A stretch of 64,000 nt of DNA from contig CAWAGB010000008.1 of NCBI GenBank assembly GCA_963781555.1, positions 62,001-126,000 of the forward strand, read 5' to 3'. Below are positions 16,569 through 24,781 of this stretch, piece by piece. The position numbers and the translations under genes were made by a program. The notes beneath the pieces were generated by a model, which saw only the letters and a list, made by a program, of their open reading frames with translations, was not told where the DNA came from and ran no database searches. This DNA is from JAICQM01 sp963781555 (GTDB taxonomy: Bacteria > Chloroflexota > Limnocylindria > QHBO01). Every line of letters begins with the position of its first letter. The first letter of the stretch is position 1.

Positions 16569-18148
16569 TGCGCATCGGTCGTTGAGCGGCCGCCGAGCAG
16601 CAGGGCGGGGACGATCGCCAGCACCGCGACCCCCAGCGCGATCGCCAGGATCAGCTGCAGCACTCCCGCCGCCTGGCCCTTCGACCATGTCTCCAGCACG
16701 CTCACCAGCTCGAGGCTGGCCCGCGGGTCGACACCCACGAACTCCGGGCGTCCCAGCTCCCGCACCAGGACGTCGCGGCGCACCGGATCGTTGATCAGCT
16801 GCGTCAGCTCGTCGATGCGGTTCTGGCCGATGCTGGTCAGGATCGCGAGACCCACGCTCATCCCGATCGTCCGGGTGATCTGGAGCATCGCGCTCGCGAC
16901 CCCGTAGGCCGATGCACCGGCCGCCTCGACCGCGGCGGTGGCCCGCGGACTCACCGTCAGCCCGAATCCGGCGCCGTAGATCGCGAGGTCGCGGGCCAGC
17001 GTGTCCATTCCCGTGCCGGTCGACCAGCCGAGGGCCAGCACCAGGCCGGCGATGCTCGCCAGGACCCCCAACAGGGTGGTGAGGCGCTCACCGATGAGCG
17101 CGCTGACGAGGCCGCCGATGAGCGCGCCGACGGCGATCGCCGCCGTCAGGGCGGTGAGGGCGGTGGCGGCCTGTCCATCGGTCCCGAACAGCACCCGGTT
17201 GACGAACACCGGCCCACCGATGATGGCAGTCGCCAGCGTGTAGCCGGTGAGCAGGCTCACTCCGTTGGCCGCAGCGAAACGGCGGTCGGCGAAGAGGCGC
17301 GGATCGACCAGCGGATGCCGCCGGCGCAGCTCGAAGAGGACGAACGCGATGCCCGCCACGACGCTCAGCGCCAGCGCACCGAGCACGAGCGGATCGAGCC
17401 AGCCATGCGCGCCGGAGAGCGTCAGGCCGGCGACCAGGGCGACCAGAGCCACGCTCACCAGCAGGGCGCCGAGGAGGTCGATGCCGCCGCGCACCCGAGG
17501 CGTCTCGACGCCGCCCGCGATCACGTAGATCAGCAGCAGGGCGACGATCCCGACCGGCACGTTGAGGAAGAAGATCCACTGCCAGGCGGCGAGGTCGATG
17601 CCGGGCAGCGGCAGGTTGACGTGCTGCAGGACCCAGGCGCCGTAGGCCGGGCCGATCGCCATGCCGATGAACGTGGCTGCCCCCTCCACGCCCAGGGCTG
17701 CCGATCGTTGGCGGCCGGAGAACAGGTGGCTGGCGAGCGCCATCGAGAGCGGCACCAGCGCGCCGCCACCGAGGCCCTGCACGATGCGCGCGGCGATCAG
17801 CCACTCCATGCCGGTCTCGGGGCCGGCGAAGCGTGCGGCACCGGCGCCGGCGCTGCCGAGGCAGAAGAGGAGGAGGGCGACGATGTACAGCCGCCGCGCC
17901 CCCCACAGGTCCGCTCCGCGGCCGGCGAGCGGCATGGCCACCACGTAGGCGAGAAGATAGGCGTTGACGATCCAGCTGGCGCGGCCCAGGTCCGCCCAGC
18001 CACCGAAGTCAGCCACGATCGACGGCAGGGCGATGGCCACCACCATCAGCTCCGCGCCACCCAGGAAGACGCCGAGCGAGGCGGTGATCAGGGCCGCCCA
18101 CGCGGCGACCGGGTGCATGTGCAGCCCGTCCGCCGGCCGGTCGCTCAC
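16559..18148 (-). CDS. MFS drug-exporter-like transporter (DHA2, 14 spans)
   Basis: 529 residues, GTG start that overlaps the stop of the upstream permease gene (GTGA). Fourteen predicted membrane spans and the motif-A form PLAGRGADLWGARRLY near residue 75 with ARIVQGLGGGALVPLSMAL (motif C-like region) place it in the EmrB/QacA-type drug:proton antiporter group. The substrate cannot be read from the sequence. It is the last gene of a three-gene minus-strand unit with an ABC permease and ABC ATPase, which argues for an export or resistance role. That unit is divergent from the arsR operon and may share its control. Confidence 0.85.
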   Translation of the reverse strand: MSDRPADGLHMHPVAAWAALITASLGVFLGGAELMVVAIALPSIVADFGGWADLGRASWIVNAYLLAYVVAMPLAGRGADLWGARRLYIVALLLFCLGSAGAGAARFAGPETGMEWLIAARIVQGLGGGALVPLSMALASHLFSGRQRSAALGVEGAATFIGMAIGPAYGAWVLQHVNLPLPGIDLAAWQWIFFLNVPVGIVALLLIYVIAGGVETPRVRGGIDLLGALLVSVALVALVAGLTLSGAHGWLDPLVLGALALSVVAGIAFVLFELRRRHPLVDPRLFADRRFAAANGVSLLTGYTLATAIIGGPVFVNRVLFGTDGQAATALTALTAAIAVGALIGGLVSALIGERLTTLLGVLASIAGLVLALGWSTGTGMDTLARDLAIYGAGFGLTVSPRATAAVEAAGASAYGVASAMLQITRTIGMSVGLAILTSIGQNRIDELTQLINDPVRRDVLVRELGRPEFVGVDPRASLELVSVLETWSKGQAAGVLQLILAIALGVAVLAIVPALLLGGRSTTDAHHS

Positions 18149-18879
18149 AGGTCGACCCGGCTGAAGGCGGCGAGCGCCAGGACGAGCACGGCGGCGGCCA
18201 GGCCGAGCGACATGCCCGCCGAGCGCAGGCTATCGGCGAACGGGCCGCGCCCGAGGTGGAACGTGGCGAGGCTAACGAAGCCTCCCCCAGGAACCACCTC
18301 GACAGGCAACGCAGCGATCGCGCCGACGAGCCATGCCGCAACGATCACGACCGTCACCGGCACCGCCCAGCGCGGTGGCAGGAGCGTCCCCGCCAGCAGT
18401 CCGAGCGCCACGCCAACCACCCCGCACGCGAGGCAGGCGGCAATCGCTCCCGTGAAGGCCAGTGCCTGCTCTGCCCCGACCTGCCCATTGGCCAGCAGCG
18501 AGAGCCACGCGATCAGGCCGGAGAGCGCCCCGCCAACCACCAGGACAGCCGCGCCGACCGCGAACCATGCGACCAGCAGCGCAGCCCGGGGCGCGGTCCG
18601 GCTCACCAGCCAGCCGCTGAAGCCGCGCGAGCGGTCGGACGCGAAGGCGCCAGCCACCACGCCGGCGACGAGTGCCAGGGCGACGGCAAGTGCGGTCGCG
18701 TACCACGCCGCGACCGGCGGTGCGGCCGCGACCAGCGGTCCGCGCGCGCTCCCCGTGAAGGCGCTCACGGTCAGTGCGACCCCGCCGCTGGCGAGCAGGA
18801 CGGCGAGGCTGCCAAGGAGCCGGAAGCTCGTCCACAGCTCAAGGGTGGCGAGGCGCGCCAGGGTCACGGTGGCGGTCAC
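18145..18879 (-). CDS. ABC-2 type transporter permease-like membrane protein
   Basis: 244 residues, very hydrophobic and Ala/Leu/Val-rich, with six predicted membrane spans and a short C-terminal basic end. No strong family motif beyond the general ABC-2 permease architecture, with a cytoplasmic segment (ASDRSRGFSGWLVSRTAPRAA) after the second span. The link with the next gene upstream (an ABC ATPase homologue, overlapping by four bases) supports a permease role. It might transport a lipid or drug; no substrate evidence is visible. Confidence 0.65.
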   Translation of the reverse strand: MTATVTLARLATLELWTSFRLLGSLAVLLASGGVALTVSAFTGSARGPLVAAAPPVAAWYATALAVALALVAGVVAGAFASDRSRGFSGWLVSRTAPRAALLVAWFAVGAAVLVVGGALSGLIAWLSLLANGQVGAEQALAFTGAIAACLACGVVGVALGLLAGTLLPPRWAVPVTVVIVAAWLVGAIAALPVEVVPGGGFVSLATFHLGRGPFADSLRSAGMSLGLAAAVLVLALAAFSRVDL

Positions 18880-19736
18880 TGGGCCGCGGGCGATGCGGCA
18901 GTGTCCGACGTGGCCGGGATGGAAACACGACCTGCGACCGCCGCCAGGGCCTCCAGCCCCCGCATCGAGACCGGCAGCCCGCGGCGCTCAAGATCGCTCA
19001 CCGGTGCATGAAGCACGCACCGCCCGTCCCTGAGCAGGGCCACCTGGTTGACATGCCGAGCCTCACTCGCCGGAAGGCGGCTGGCCAGCAGGATCGTGGT
19101 GCGTCGCGGCACGGCGCTCAGCAGCTCCGTGCGATCATCGGCGCTGAGGGATCGCAGGGGCTCGTCGAGGAGCAGGACCTCGGGCTGGCCGACCATCGCG
19201 GCGGCGAACGCGGTTCGCTCGGCAAAGGCCGTGCCGCCACGTCGGAGCGGCCGATCGGGACCCGGGCCGTGGTACAGCCCGTAGCGACCTATGGCCCCTT
19301 CGACGAGATCGTGCCGCTCCTGGCGGTCATATCCGAGGAGGCCGGCGGCCAGGTCGAGCGCCTCGCGCGGCGACATCCAGCCGGGCAGCGCCCCTCCAGG
19401 GCCGAGATACGTCACGCGGCGGCGCCATCCACCGCGCTCCGGATCAGCGGTCTCGAGCCCGGCGAGGCGGATGGAGCCGCTGTCCGCGCGTGCCAGGCCG
19501 GCGAGGATGCGGAGCAGCAGGGAGGCGGCGTCATGGGGTTGTGAAGCGACCAGCACGCGCGCGCCGACTGAAACGGCCAGGGTGGCCCCGTCGAGCACGC
19601 GACGGCGCCCCACTGAACGATGCACATCGCGCAGCATCACCGCGCGCGGTCGCAGCTGGCGGACCGATCGCGAGGCCCACAGCGCGTCGGGCGTGGAGGC
19701 GGTCACGAGGGGCACGGTAGCACGGCGCATACCCAC
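18876..19736 (-). CDS. ABC transporter ATPase homologue with degenerate Walker A
   Basis: 286 residues from GTG 19736; ATG 19730 is the alternative. The ABC fold is visible: Walker B VLLLDEP near 195 with the following LRSLS D-loop region, and an ABC-signature position reading LRRGG instead of LSGGQ. Where Walker A should be (G-x-x-G-x-G-K-S/T) the chain reads VASQPHDAASLL, with no lysine and no glycine loop. ATP hydrolysis by the usual mechanism is therefore doubtful. The gene starts three bases from the -35 box of the divergent arsR promoter. Confidence 0.75.
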   Translation of the reverse strand: MGMRRATVPLVTASTPDALWASRSVRQLRPRAVMLRDVHRSVGRRRVLDGATLAVSVGARVLVASQPHDAASLLLRILAGLARADSGSIRLAGLETADPERGGWRRRVTYLGPGGALPGWMSPREALDLAAGLLGYDRQERHDLVEGAIGRYGLYHGPGPDRPLRRGGTAFAERTAFAAAMVGQPEVLLLDEPLRSLSADDRTELLSAVPRRTTILLASRLPASEARHVNQVALLRDGRCVLHAPVSDLERRGLPVSMRGLEALAAVAGRVSIPATSDTAASPAAQ

Positions 19737-19738
19737 CC

Positions 19739-19768
19739 TTGACTTGGGCGGGGCGGGTCCCGTAGCAT
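19739..19768 (+). promoter_or_regulatory. arsR operon promoter
   Basis: TTGACT at 19739-19744 and TAGCAT at 19763-19768, separated by 18 bases. This is a sigma-70-type promoter in the only A+T-rich gap of the area, just upstream of the arsR operator and start. Confidence 0.6.
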
Positions 19769-19811
19769 AAGCAACTGCTTACATAAACACTTGTTTGATA
19801 AAGAGTTGCTT
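19769..19811. promoter_or_regulatory. Inverted repeat, probable ArsR operator
   Basis: The 8-base arms AAGCAACT (19769-19776) and AGTTGCTT (19804-19811) are perfect inverted repeats, with A/T-rich sequence between them (ACTTGTTT near the middle). The element lies between the promoter and the arsR ATG at 19816, where a dimeric ArsR repressor would block transcription. It also lies 30-70 bases from the divergent ABC gene, so it may control both directions. Confidence 0.55.
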
Positions 19812-19815
19812 TTGT

Positions 19816-20172
19816 ATGACCCTCTCCGGCGAGCGCGAGGAGCGCGATCTCCGACGCCTGCGCACCCTCTACCGCGCCCTGGGTGACGAGACGCGCCTGC
19901 GCGTGATCGCCATCCTGGCCGAGTCCGGGTCGATGCCGGTCGGGCAGCTCTCGCTCCGCGTCGGGCTCTCCCAGCCGCTCATCAGCTGGCACCTGCGCAT
20001 CCTGCGCCTGGCCGGCGTCATCGAGACCCGCAAGCAGGGCCGCGAGACGCTGTGCGCCCTGCGCACCGCGGCCTTCGAGGAGCTGCATGAGCTCGAGGCG
20101 CGCCTCATCAGCGGCACCAGCGGGATGGGGGTTGCGCCCGCCGTGACCGGCGAGGTCGCCGATGTCGGCTAG
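19816..20172 (+). CDS. ArsR-family winged-helix regulator
   Basis: 118 residues from ATG 19816; a TTG at 19795 is in frame, but it lies inside the operator. The ArsR fold is clear: ALGDETRLRVIAIL (helix 1-2), VGQLSLRVGLSQPLISWHLRILRLAGV (recognition helix) and the beta-wing with RKQGRETLCAL. The metal-binding C-x-C motif of ArsR/SmtB proteins is missing (ELSVCDL-type replaced by QLSLRVG), so it probably senses something other than arsenic or zinc. It is the first gene of the inositol-lipid operon and overlaps the next gene by 11 bases, suggesting it regulates that pathway as well as itself. Confidence 0.88.
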   Translation: MTLSGEREERDLRRLRTLYRALGDETRLRVIAILAESGSMPVGQLSLRVGLSQPLISWHLRILRLAGVIETRKQGRETLCALRTAAFEELHELEARLISGTSGMGVAPAVTGEVADVG

Positions 20173-20860
20173 CCACTCCCGCGCCCACGACCTCGCCCGC
20201 GGCGACTCGCTCGTCCCGGCGTGGGTCAAGCAGGCAGCCCGCGCGATCCTCAACCCGATCGTGCGTGGCGCGCTGGCCGTGGGCCTGACGGCCAACTCGA
20301 TTACCGTCCTTGGCCTGCTCGTCACGCTGGTGGCGGCCGTCATCATCGGCAGCGGCTACCTCCTCGCCGGCGCCGCGATCCTGCTCGCCGGATCGGTGCT
20401 CGACGCGGTTGACGGCGCGATCGCGCGCGCCCACGGGGGCGGGACCGCCTTTGGCAGCTTCCTCGACTCGACGCTGGACCGCGCCGGCGAGGCGATCCTG
20501 TACGCGGGCGTCGCCGCCTTCCTGCTGCGGACCCTGGACGAGCCGCTCCTCCCCCTCATCGGGGTGATGGTGGCGCTCGGGGGGTCGTTCATGGTGAGCT
20601 ATGCCCATGCGCGTGCGCAGGGCATCGGGCTCGAGGCGGCGGTCGGGCTGGCGCCCCGTACCGAGCGCCTCGTGATCATCATCGCCGGCATCGTGCTGGC
20701 AGGCTTCGGATGGCTGCCGGGCCTGCTCGGTGCCATCGGTCTGGTTGCCATCCTCGCGGTGGTGACCGCGTTCCAGCGCATTCGACACGTGTACCGCCTC
20801 ACGGAGACTGCGGCGGCGCATACGACCAACACCAAGGAGGCTGAGGATCAGCGTGGCTAA
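20162..20860 (+). CDS. CDP-alcohol phosphotransferase, probable phosphatidylinositol-phosphate synthase
   Basis: 232 residues with six predicted membrane spans. It contains the full active-site signature DG-x2-AR-x8-G-x3-D-x3-D (DGAIARAHGGGTAFGSFLDSTLD, starting near residue 83, given here only as its pattern). Enzymes of this family join a CDP-lipid to an alcohol head group. The next gene makes inositol-3-phosphate, and the operon ends with a PimA-type mannosyltransferase, so the likely acceptor is inositol-3-phosphate, giving phosphatidylinositol phosphate; this is inferred from context. The stop overlaps the GTG start of the next gene. Confidence 0.85.
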   Translation: MSASHSRAHDLARGDSLVPAWVKQAARAILNPIVRGALAVGLTANSITVLGLLVTLVAAVIIGSGYLLAGAAILLAGSVLDAVDGAIARAHGGGTAFGSFLDSTLDRAGEAILYAGVAAFLLRTLDEPLLPLIGVMVALGGSFMVSYAHARAQGIGLEAAVGLAPRTERLVIIIAGIVLAGFGWLPGLLGAIGLVAILAVVTAFQRIRHVYRLTETAAAHTTNTKEAEDQRG

Positions 20861-22085
20861 CGGAAACGGCAAGACGGCGACCAACGGCAACGGCAGGGCG
20901 CATCGGTCCAGCGATGGCAAGGTGCGCGTCGCGATCGTGGGGGTTGGCAACTGCGCGAGCAGCCTCGTGCAGGGACGGACCTACTACGCGGATGCCAAGC
21001 CGGGCGACTTCATCCCGGGGCTGATGCACGTCGACCTGGGTGGCTATCACGTGCGCGATATCGAGTTCGTGGCCGCGTTCGACGTGGACAAGGAGAAGGT
21101 CGGCACGGACCTCTCGGAGGCGATCTTCGCCGGCCAGAACAACACCTACAAGTTCGCCGACGTGCCGCACCTGGGCGTGCCGGTCGAGCGCGGCATGACC
21201 CATGACGGCCTCGGCAAGTACCTGTCGCAGGTCATCGAGAAGGCGCCCGGTCCCACGGCCGACATCGTCGGCATCCTCAAGGACCGCAAGGTCGACGTCA
21301 TGGTCAGCTACCTGCCGGTCGGCAGCGAGCTCGCGACCAAGTGGTACGCCGAGCAGGCGATCCAGGCGGGCGTCGCCTTCGTCAACGCCATCCCGGTGTT
21401 CATCGGTCGGGAGCCGTACTGGCAGCGCCGCTTCGCGGAGGCAGGCCTCCCGGTGATCGGTGATGACATCAAGAGCCAGGTCGGCGCGACGATCACCCAC
21501 CGCGTCCTGACCCGCCTCTTCATGGATCGCGGGGTGCGCATCGACCGCACCTACCAGCTGAACTTCGGCGGCAACACCGACTTCCTCAACATGCTGGAGC
21601 GCGAACGCCTCGAGTCGAAGAAGATCAGCAAGACCAACGCGGTCACCAGCATGATCGACTACGAGATCGGCGACGACGACGTTCACGTCGGCCCCTCCGA
21701 CTACGTGCCGTGGCTCAAGGACCGCAAGTGGTGCCACATCCGGATGGAGGGCACCACCTTCGGCGACGTGCCCCTCAACCTGGAGCTCAAGCTCGAGGTT
21801 TGGGACTCCCCCAACTCGGCCGGCGTCATCACCGATGCCATCCGCTGCGCGAAGCTGGGACTCGACCGCGGCCTGGCCGGTACGCTGGTGGCTCCGAGCT
21901 CGTATTTCATGAAGAGCCCGCCCATGCAGATCCACGACGACATCGCCTACAACCGGGTCGAGGCGTTCATCCGCGGCGAGGACAACGAGACCCTCGTCGG
22001 CACGGAGAAGCCGGCAAAGCGCACGCTGCGCAAGCTGGCGGAGCCGAAGCGGCCACGGGCGAAGGCCGCTGCCGGCGCCTCCTGA
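20853..22085 (+). CDS. ino1: Inositol-3-phosphate synthase
   Basis: 410 residues from GTG 20853, preceded by AAGGAGG at 20834-20840, one of the few strong ribosome-binding sites here. Converts glucose-6-phosphate to 1L-myo-inositol-3-phosphate with NAD. NAD-binding motif VAIVGVGNCASSLVQG near 26-41; conserved KSQVGATITHR near 210; LNFGGNTDF; core SMIDYEIGDDD. The sequence is of the short prokaryotic (actinobacterial/archaeal) type. A Lys/Arg/Ala-rich tail follows residue 385. It supplies inositol to the phosphotransferase encoded just before it. Confidence 0.95.
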   Translation: MANGNGKTATNGNGRAHRSSDGKVRVAIVGVGNCASSLVQGRTYYADAKPGDFIPGLMHVDLGGYHVRDIEFVAAFDVDKEKVGTDLSEAIFAGQNNTYKFADVPHLGVPVERGMTHDGLGKYLSQVIEKAPGPTADIVGILKDRKVDVMVSYLPVGSELATKWYAEQAIQAGVAFVNAIPVFIGREPYWQRRFAEAGLPVIGDDIKSQVGATITHRVLTRLFMDRGVRIDRTYQLNFGGNTDFLNMLERERLESKKISKTNAVTSMIDYEIGDDDVHVGPSDYVPWLKDRKWCHIRMEGTTFGDVPLNLELKLEVWDSPNSAGVITDAIRCAKLGLDRGLAGTLVAPSSYFMKSPPMQIHDDIAYNRVEAFIRGEDNETLVGTEKPAKRTLRKLAEPKRPRAKAAAGAS

Positions 22086-22089
22086 GGCC

Positions 22090-23109
22090 TTGGCCGCCTC
22101 GACCGGAACGGCGGACCGCACCGACGCGTCGGTCCGCCGCAGCACCCCGCCGACGCAGGAGCGCAAGCGCGAACGCCTGACGTACTGGGCGTACCGGGCT
22201 GCCGAGCGCCTGATCGGGGCTATGCCGCGCGGCCTGGTGCTGCCGATCGCGTCGGCCGCGGGCAACGCGGCGTACGACCTGTCCGGCGCCAAGCAGCAAC
22301 TGATCCACACCAACCTCGGCCACGCGCTGGGACTGCCGGCGGACGATCCACGGGTCGCGCGCGCGGCGCGCGCCGCCTTCCGCAACTACGCCAAGTACCT
22401 CGTCGACGTGATGCGCTTCCCCTCGCTGACCGATGCCGACGCCGAGCGGCTCGTGGCCATCGAGAACGTCGACATCCTCGAGCAGGCCCGCGCCGGCGGC
22501 ACCGGCGTGCTGGTGTGCACCGTCCATGTCGGCGGCATGGACATGATCGGCCCGGGCCTGAAGCGCGCCGGCGAGCAGCTCCACGTGGTGGCCGACGACA
22601 CGACCTACGGCCGTCTCTACGACCACCTCAAGCAGGTCCGCTCCTCGCACGGCTTCGAGCTCATCGGGTGGCGCAACCTGCGCGCGCTGTTCAAGGTCCT
22701 GCGCAACGGGGGCAACCTGGTCCTCTTCTGCGACGGTGGCTACCGCCCCGGTGACGTGCCGGTCGAGTTCCTCGGCCAGGCGACCACCTTCCCCGCCGGC
22801 CCGGCGACGCTCTCCGCGCGATCCGGCGCGCCGATGGTGCCGGTGTGGGCACGGCGCACCGCCGACGACACCTTCGTGGCGCGCGGGCTGCCCATGATCC
22901 GCGCCGCCAGCGACGACCCGCCCGAGCTGTACCGCGCCACCCAGGCACTCGCCGACGCCCTTGGCGCGGTCGTGGCCGAGGACCCTGCGCAGTGGTACAT
23001 GTTCCGGCCCGTCTGGCCCCAGACCGATGCCGATCGCGCGGCCGCGGCGGCCGCGCTGGATCGGGCGCGCCGAGGCGAGGACTGGACGAGGCGCGAGCCG
23101 TCCGCGTGA
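22090..23109 (+). CDS. LpxL/PatA-type lipid acyltransferase (first copy)
   Basis: 339 residues from TTG 22090, five bases after ino1. Lysophospholipid-acyltransferase family with the catalytic H-x4-D motif seen as HVGGMD near residue 148, and the later block FPAGPATLSARSGAPMVPV typical of the LpxL/HtrB/PatA group. In inositol-mannoside pathways PatA acylates a mannose of the lipid; by operon context this is the likely role. N-terminal 25 residues are polar and poorly conserved. The stop overlaps the start of a second homologue (TGATG). Confidence 0.85.
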   Translation: MAASTGTADRTDASVRRSTPPTQERKRERLTYWAYRAAERLIGAMPRGLVLPIASAAGNAAYDLSGAKQQLIHTNLGHALGLPADDPRVARAARAAFRNYAKYLVDVMRFPSLTDADAERLVAIENVDILEQARAGGTGVLVCTVHVGGMDMIGPGLKRAGEQLHVVADDTTYGRLYDHLKQVRSSHGFELIGWRNLRALFKVLRNGGNLVLFCDGGYRPGDVPVEFLGQATTFPAGPATLSARSGAPMVPVWARRTADDTFVARGLPMIRAASDDPPELYRATQALADALGAVVAEDPAQWYMFRPVWPQTDADRAAAAAALDRARRGEDWTRREPSA

Positions 23110-23999
23110 TGCGCTCCCTTGCCCTGCGTGCCGGGCTCAATGCCGGCGAGCTGGTGGCCCGGCGGCTGCCGGCACGCGCCGCGTACTGGCTCGCCGACCA
23201 GCTCGGACGTGCCTGGTACCGCCGTGCCGGCGGACGCCGCGAGCTGGTGGCCGAGGGTCTCCGCCGGATCTCCGCCTTCACCGGCCGGCCGACCTCCGGT
23301 CCCGCCTTCCGGCGCCTGGTGGAGGCCTCGTTCGTCGCCTATGCCCGGTACTACCTGGAGGTGCTGCGCGCCCCGCACTACGACCCGGCGCGCGTCCATG
23401 AGCACGTCTCGGTCGACGACTGGGAGCATTTCGGGCCGATCTTCCGCGCCGGCGCGGTGGTGGCGCTCCCACACCTGGGCAACTTCGAGCCATTCGGCTT
23501 CTTCGTGGAGGCCGAGCGCGTCACCGGCGTGGCACCCGTCGAGGAGACCGAGCCGCCGGAGCTGTACGACTTCCTCCGCTCCCGGCGTGCCGCCGGGCAC
23601 GGCATGCGCGTGGTGCCCGTGTCGCGCGCACGGCGGCCGATGATCGAGGCATTGCGCAGCGGGGAGATCGCGGCCCTGGTAGCGGATCGCGACCTGGACG
23701 GCGACGGCATCCCGGTCGAGATGTTCGGCCATCCGACCACGCTGCCCGCCGGCCCTGCCACCCTGGCGGTGCTCACCGAGCGGCCGCTCATCGTGGCCCG
23801 TTCGCTGCGCGTCGGTCCGGACCGCTTCCGGGCACGGGTCTGGCTGCTCGACACTGCGCCCCGCGAGGGCGAGGAGCGCCGCGACCGGGTAACCCGCATC
23901 ACGCGCGACATCGCCGCCCATTTCGAGGCCGCCATCGCCGAGGCGCCGGAGCAGTGGTGGGCGATCTTCCAGCCCTTCTGGACGGACCAGCGCCCATGA
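23109..23999 (+). CDS. LpxL/PatA-type lipid acyltransferase (second copy)
   Basis: 296 residues from ATG 23109. It resembles the preceding protein but is divergent: the catalytic motif is HLGNFE (H-x4-E) near residue 125, and the second conserved block is LPAGPATLAVLTERPLIV. Start chosen because it overlaps the previous stop by one base; the frame is open further upstream. Two acyltransferases side by side could modify two positions of the same inositol lipid, or one may supply the lipid anchor. The stop overlaps the next start (ATGA). Confidence 0.85.
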   Translation: MRSLALRAGLNAGELVARRLPARAAYWLADQLGRAWYRRAGGRRELVAEGLRRISAFTGRPTSGPAFRRLVEASFVAYARYYLEVLRAPHYDPARVHEHVSVDDWEHFGPIFRAGAVVALPHLGNFEPFGFFVEAERVTGVAPVEETEPPELYDFLRSRRAAGHGMRVVPVSRARRPMIEALRSGEIAALVADRDLDGDGIPVEMFGHPTTLPAGPATLAVLTERPLIVARSLRVGPDRFRARVWLLDTAPREGEERRDRVTRITRDIAAHFEAAIAEAPEQWWAIFQPFWTDQRP

Positions 24000-24781
24000 C
24001 CGCCACGGTCTCCCCCGCCCGCGTCAACGGCGCGCGCACCCCGCGCGGCGGCGGGCCGCGCGGCAAGGCGGATATGCACCTGCACACCCTCTGGTCGGAC
24101 GGCACCGCGGCCGTCGCCGACCTGCTGGCGTGGGTCGAGCTGCGGACCGACCTCGACGTCATCGCCATCACCGATCACGAACGGATCGACGGCGCGCAGC
24201 ACGCCCTCGAGCTCCATGCCGAGCGGGGCTACTCCTTCGACCTGGTCGTCGGGGAGGAGATCACCACCCGGCGCGGGCACCTGCTGGCCCTCTTCCTCGA
24301 GCGCCGGGTGCCTGCCCTGCGTCCGCTGGGCGAGTCGCTGGCCGCCGTCCACGAGCAGGGCGGACTGGCCATCGCGGCGCACCCACTGGCACCGCTGACG
24401 CCATCGCTGGGGAGCCGCTCCCTGCGCGCCGCGCACGCCGCATCGGATCCTGCGCGTCGCCTGGATGGGATCGAGCTCATGAACCCCTCGGCTGCGGGAC
24501 GGTCGCGAGCGGGCGCCCGTGAGCGGATGAACGCCGAGCTCCTCAACCTGCCGGGCGTCGGCAACAGCGACGCTCACGTGCTCGAGGCGGTCGGCACCGC
24601 GTGGACGTGGTTCGACGGGGTGAGCGCCACCGACTATCGCGCGGCGCTCGCCGCCGGCACCACCGAGCCGGCGGGCAGCTACTGGAGCAGCTGGCACAAC
24701 GTGAGCGTCTACGGCCGCCAGCTCGTCGCCAAGGGACGGCACCTGCGGCATACTCTGCGACCCACAGGAGAGTGGCGATGA
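23996..24781 (+). CDS. PHP-domain phosphoesterase
   Basis: 261 residues from ATG 23996. The PHP metal-site motifs are all visible: DMHLHTLWSDGT with H28 and H30, ITDHE near residue 59, a conserved glutamate (GEEITT), IAAHP near 130 and the C-terminal NSDAH. Similar to YciV/TrpH-type trinuclear-metal phosphoesterases acting on small phosphorylated substrates or nucleotides. Its position between acyltransferases and the mannosyltransferase suggests a housekeeping step in the lipid pathway, for example removal of the phosphate left on phosphatidylinositol phosphate; this is inference only. Confidence 0.8.
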   Translation: MTATVSPARVNGARTPRGGGPRGKADMHLHTLWSDGTAAVADLLAWVELRTDLDVIAITDHERIDGAQHALELHAERGYSFDLVVGEEITTRRGHLLALFLERRVPALRPLGESLAAVHEQGGLAIAAHPLAPLTPSLGSRSLRAAHAASDPARRLDGIELMNPSAAGRSRAGARERMNAELLNLPGVGNSDAHVLEAVGTAWTWFDGVSATDYRAALAAGTTEPAGSYWSSWHNVSVYGRQLVAKGRHLRHTLRPTGEWR

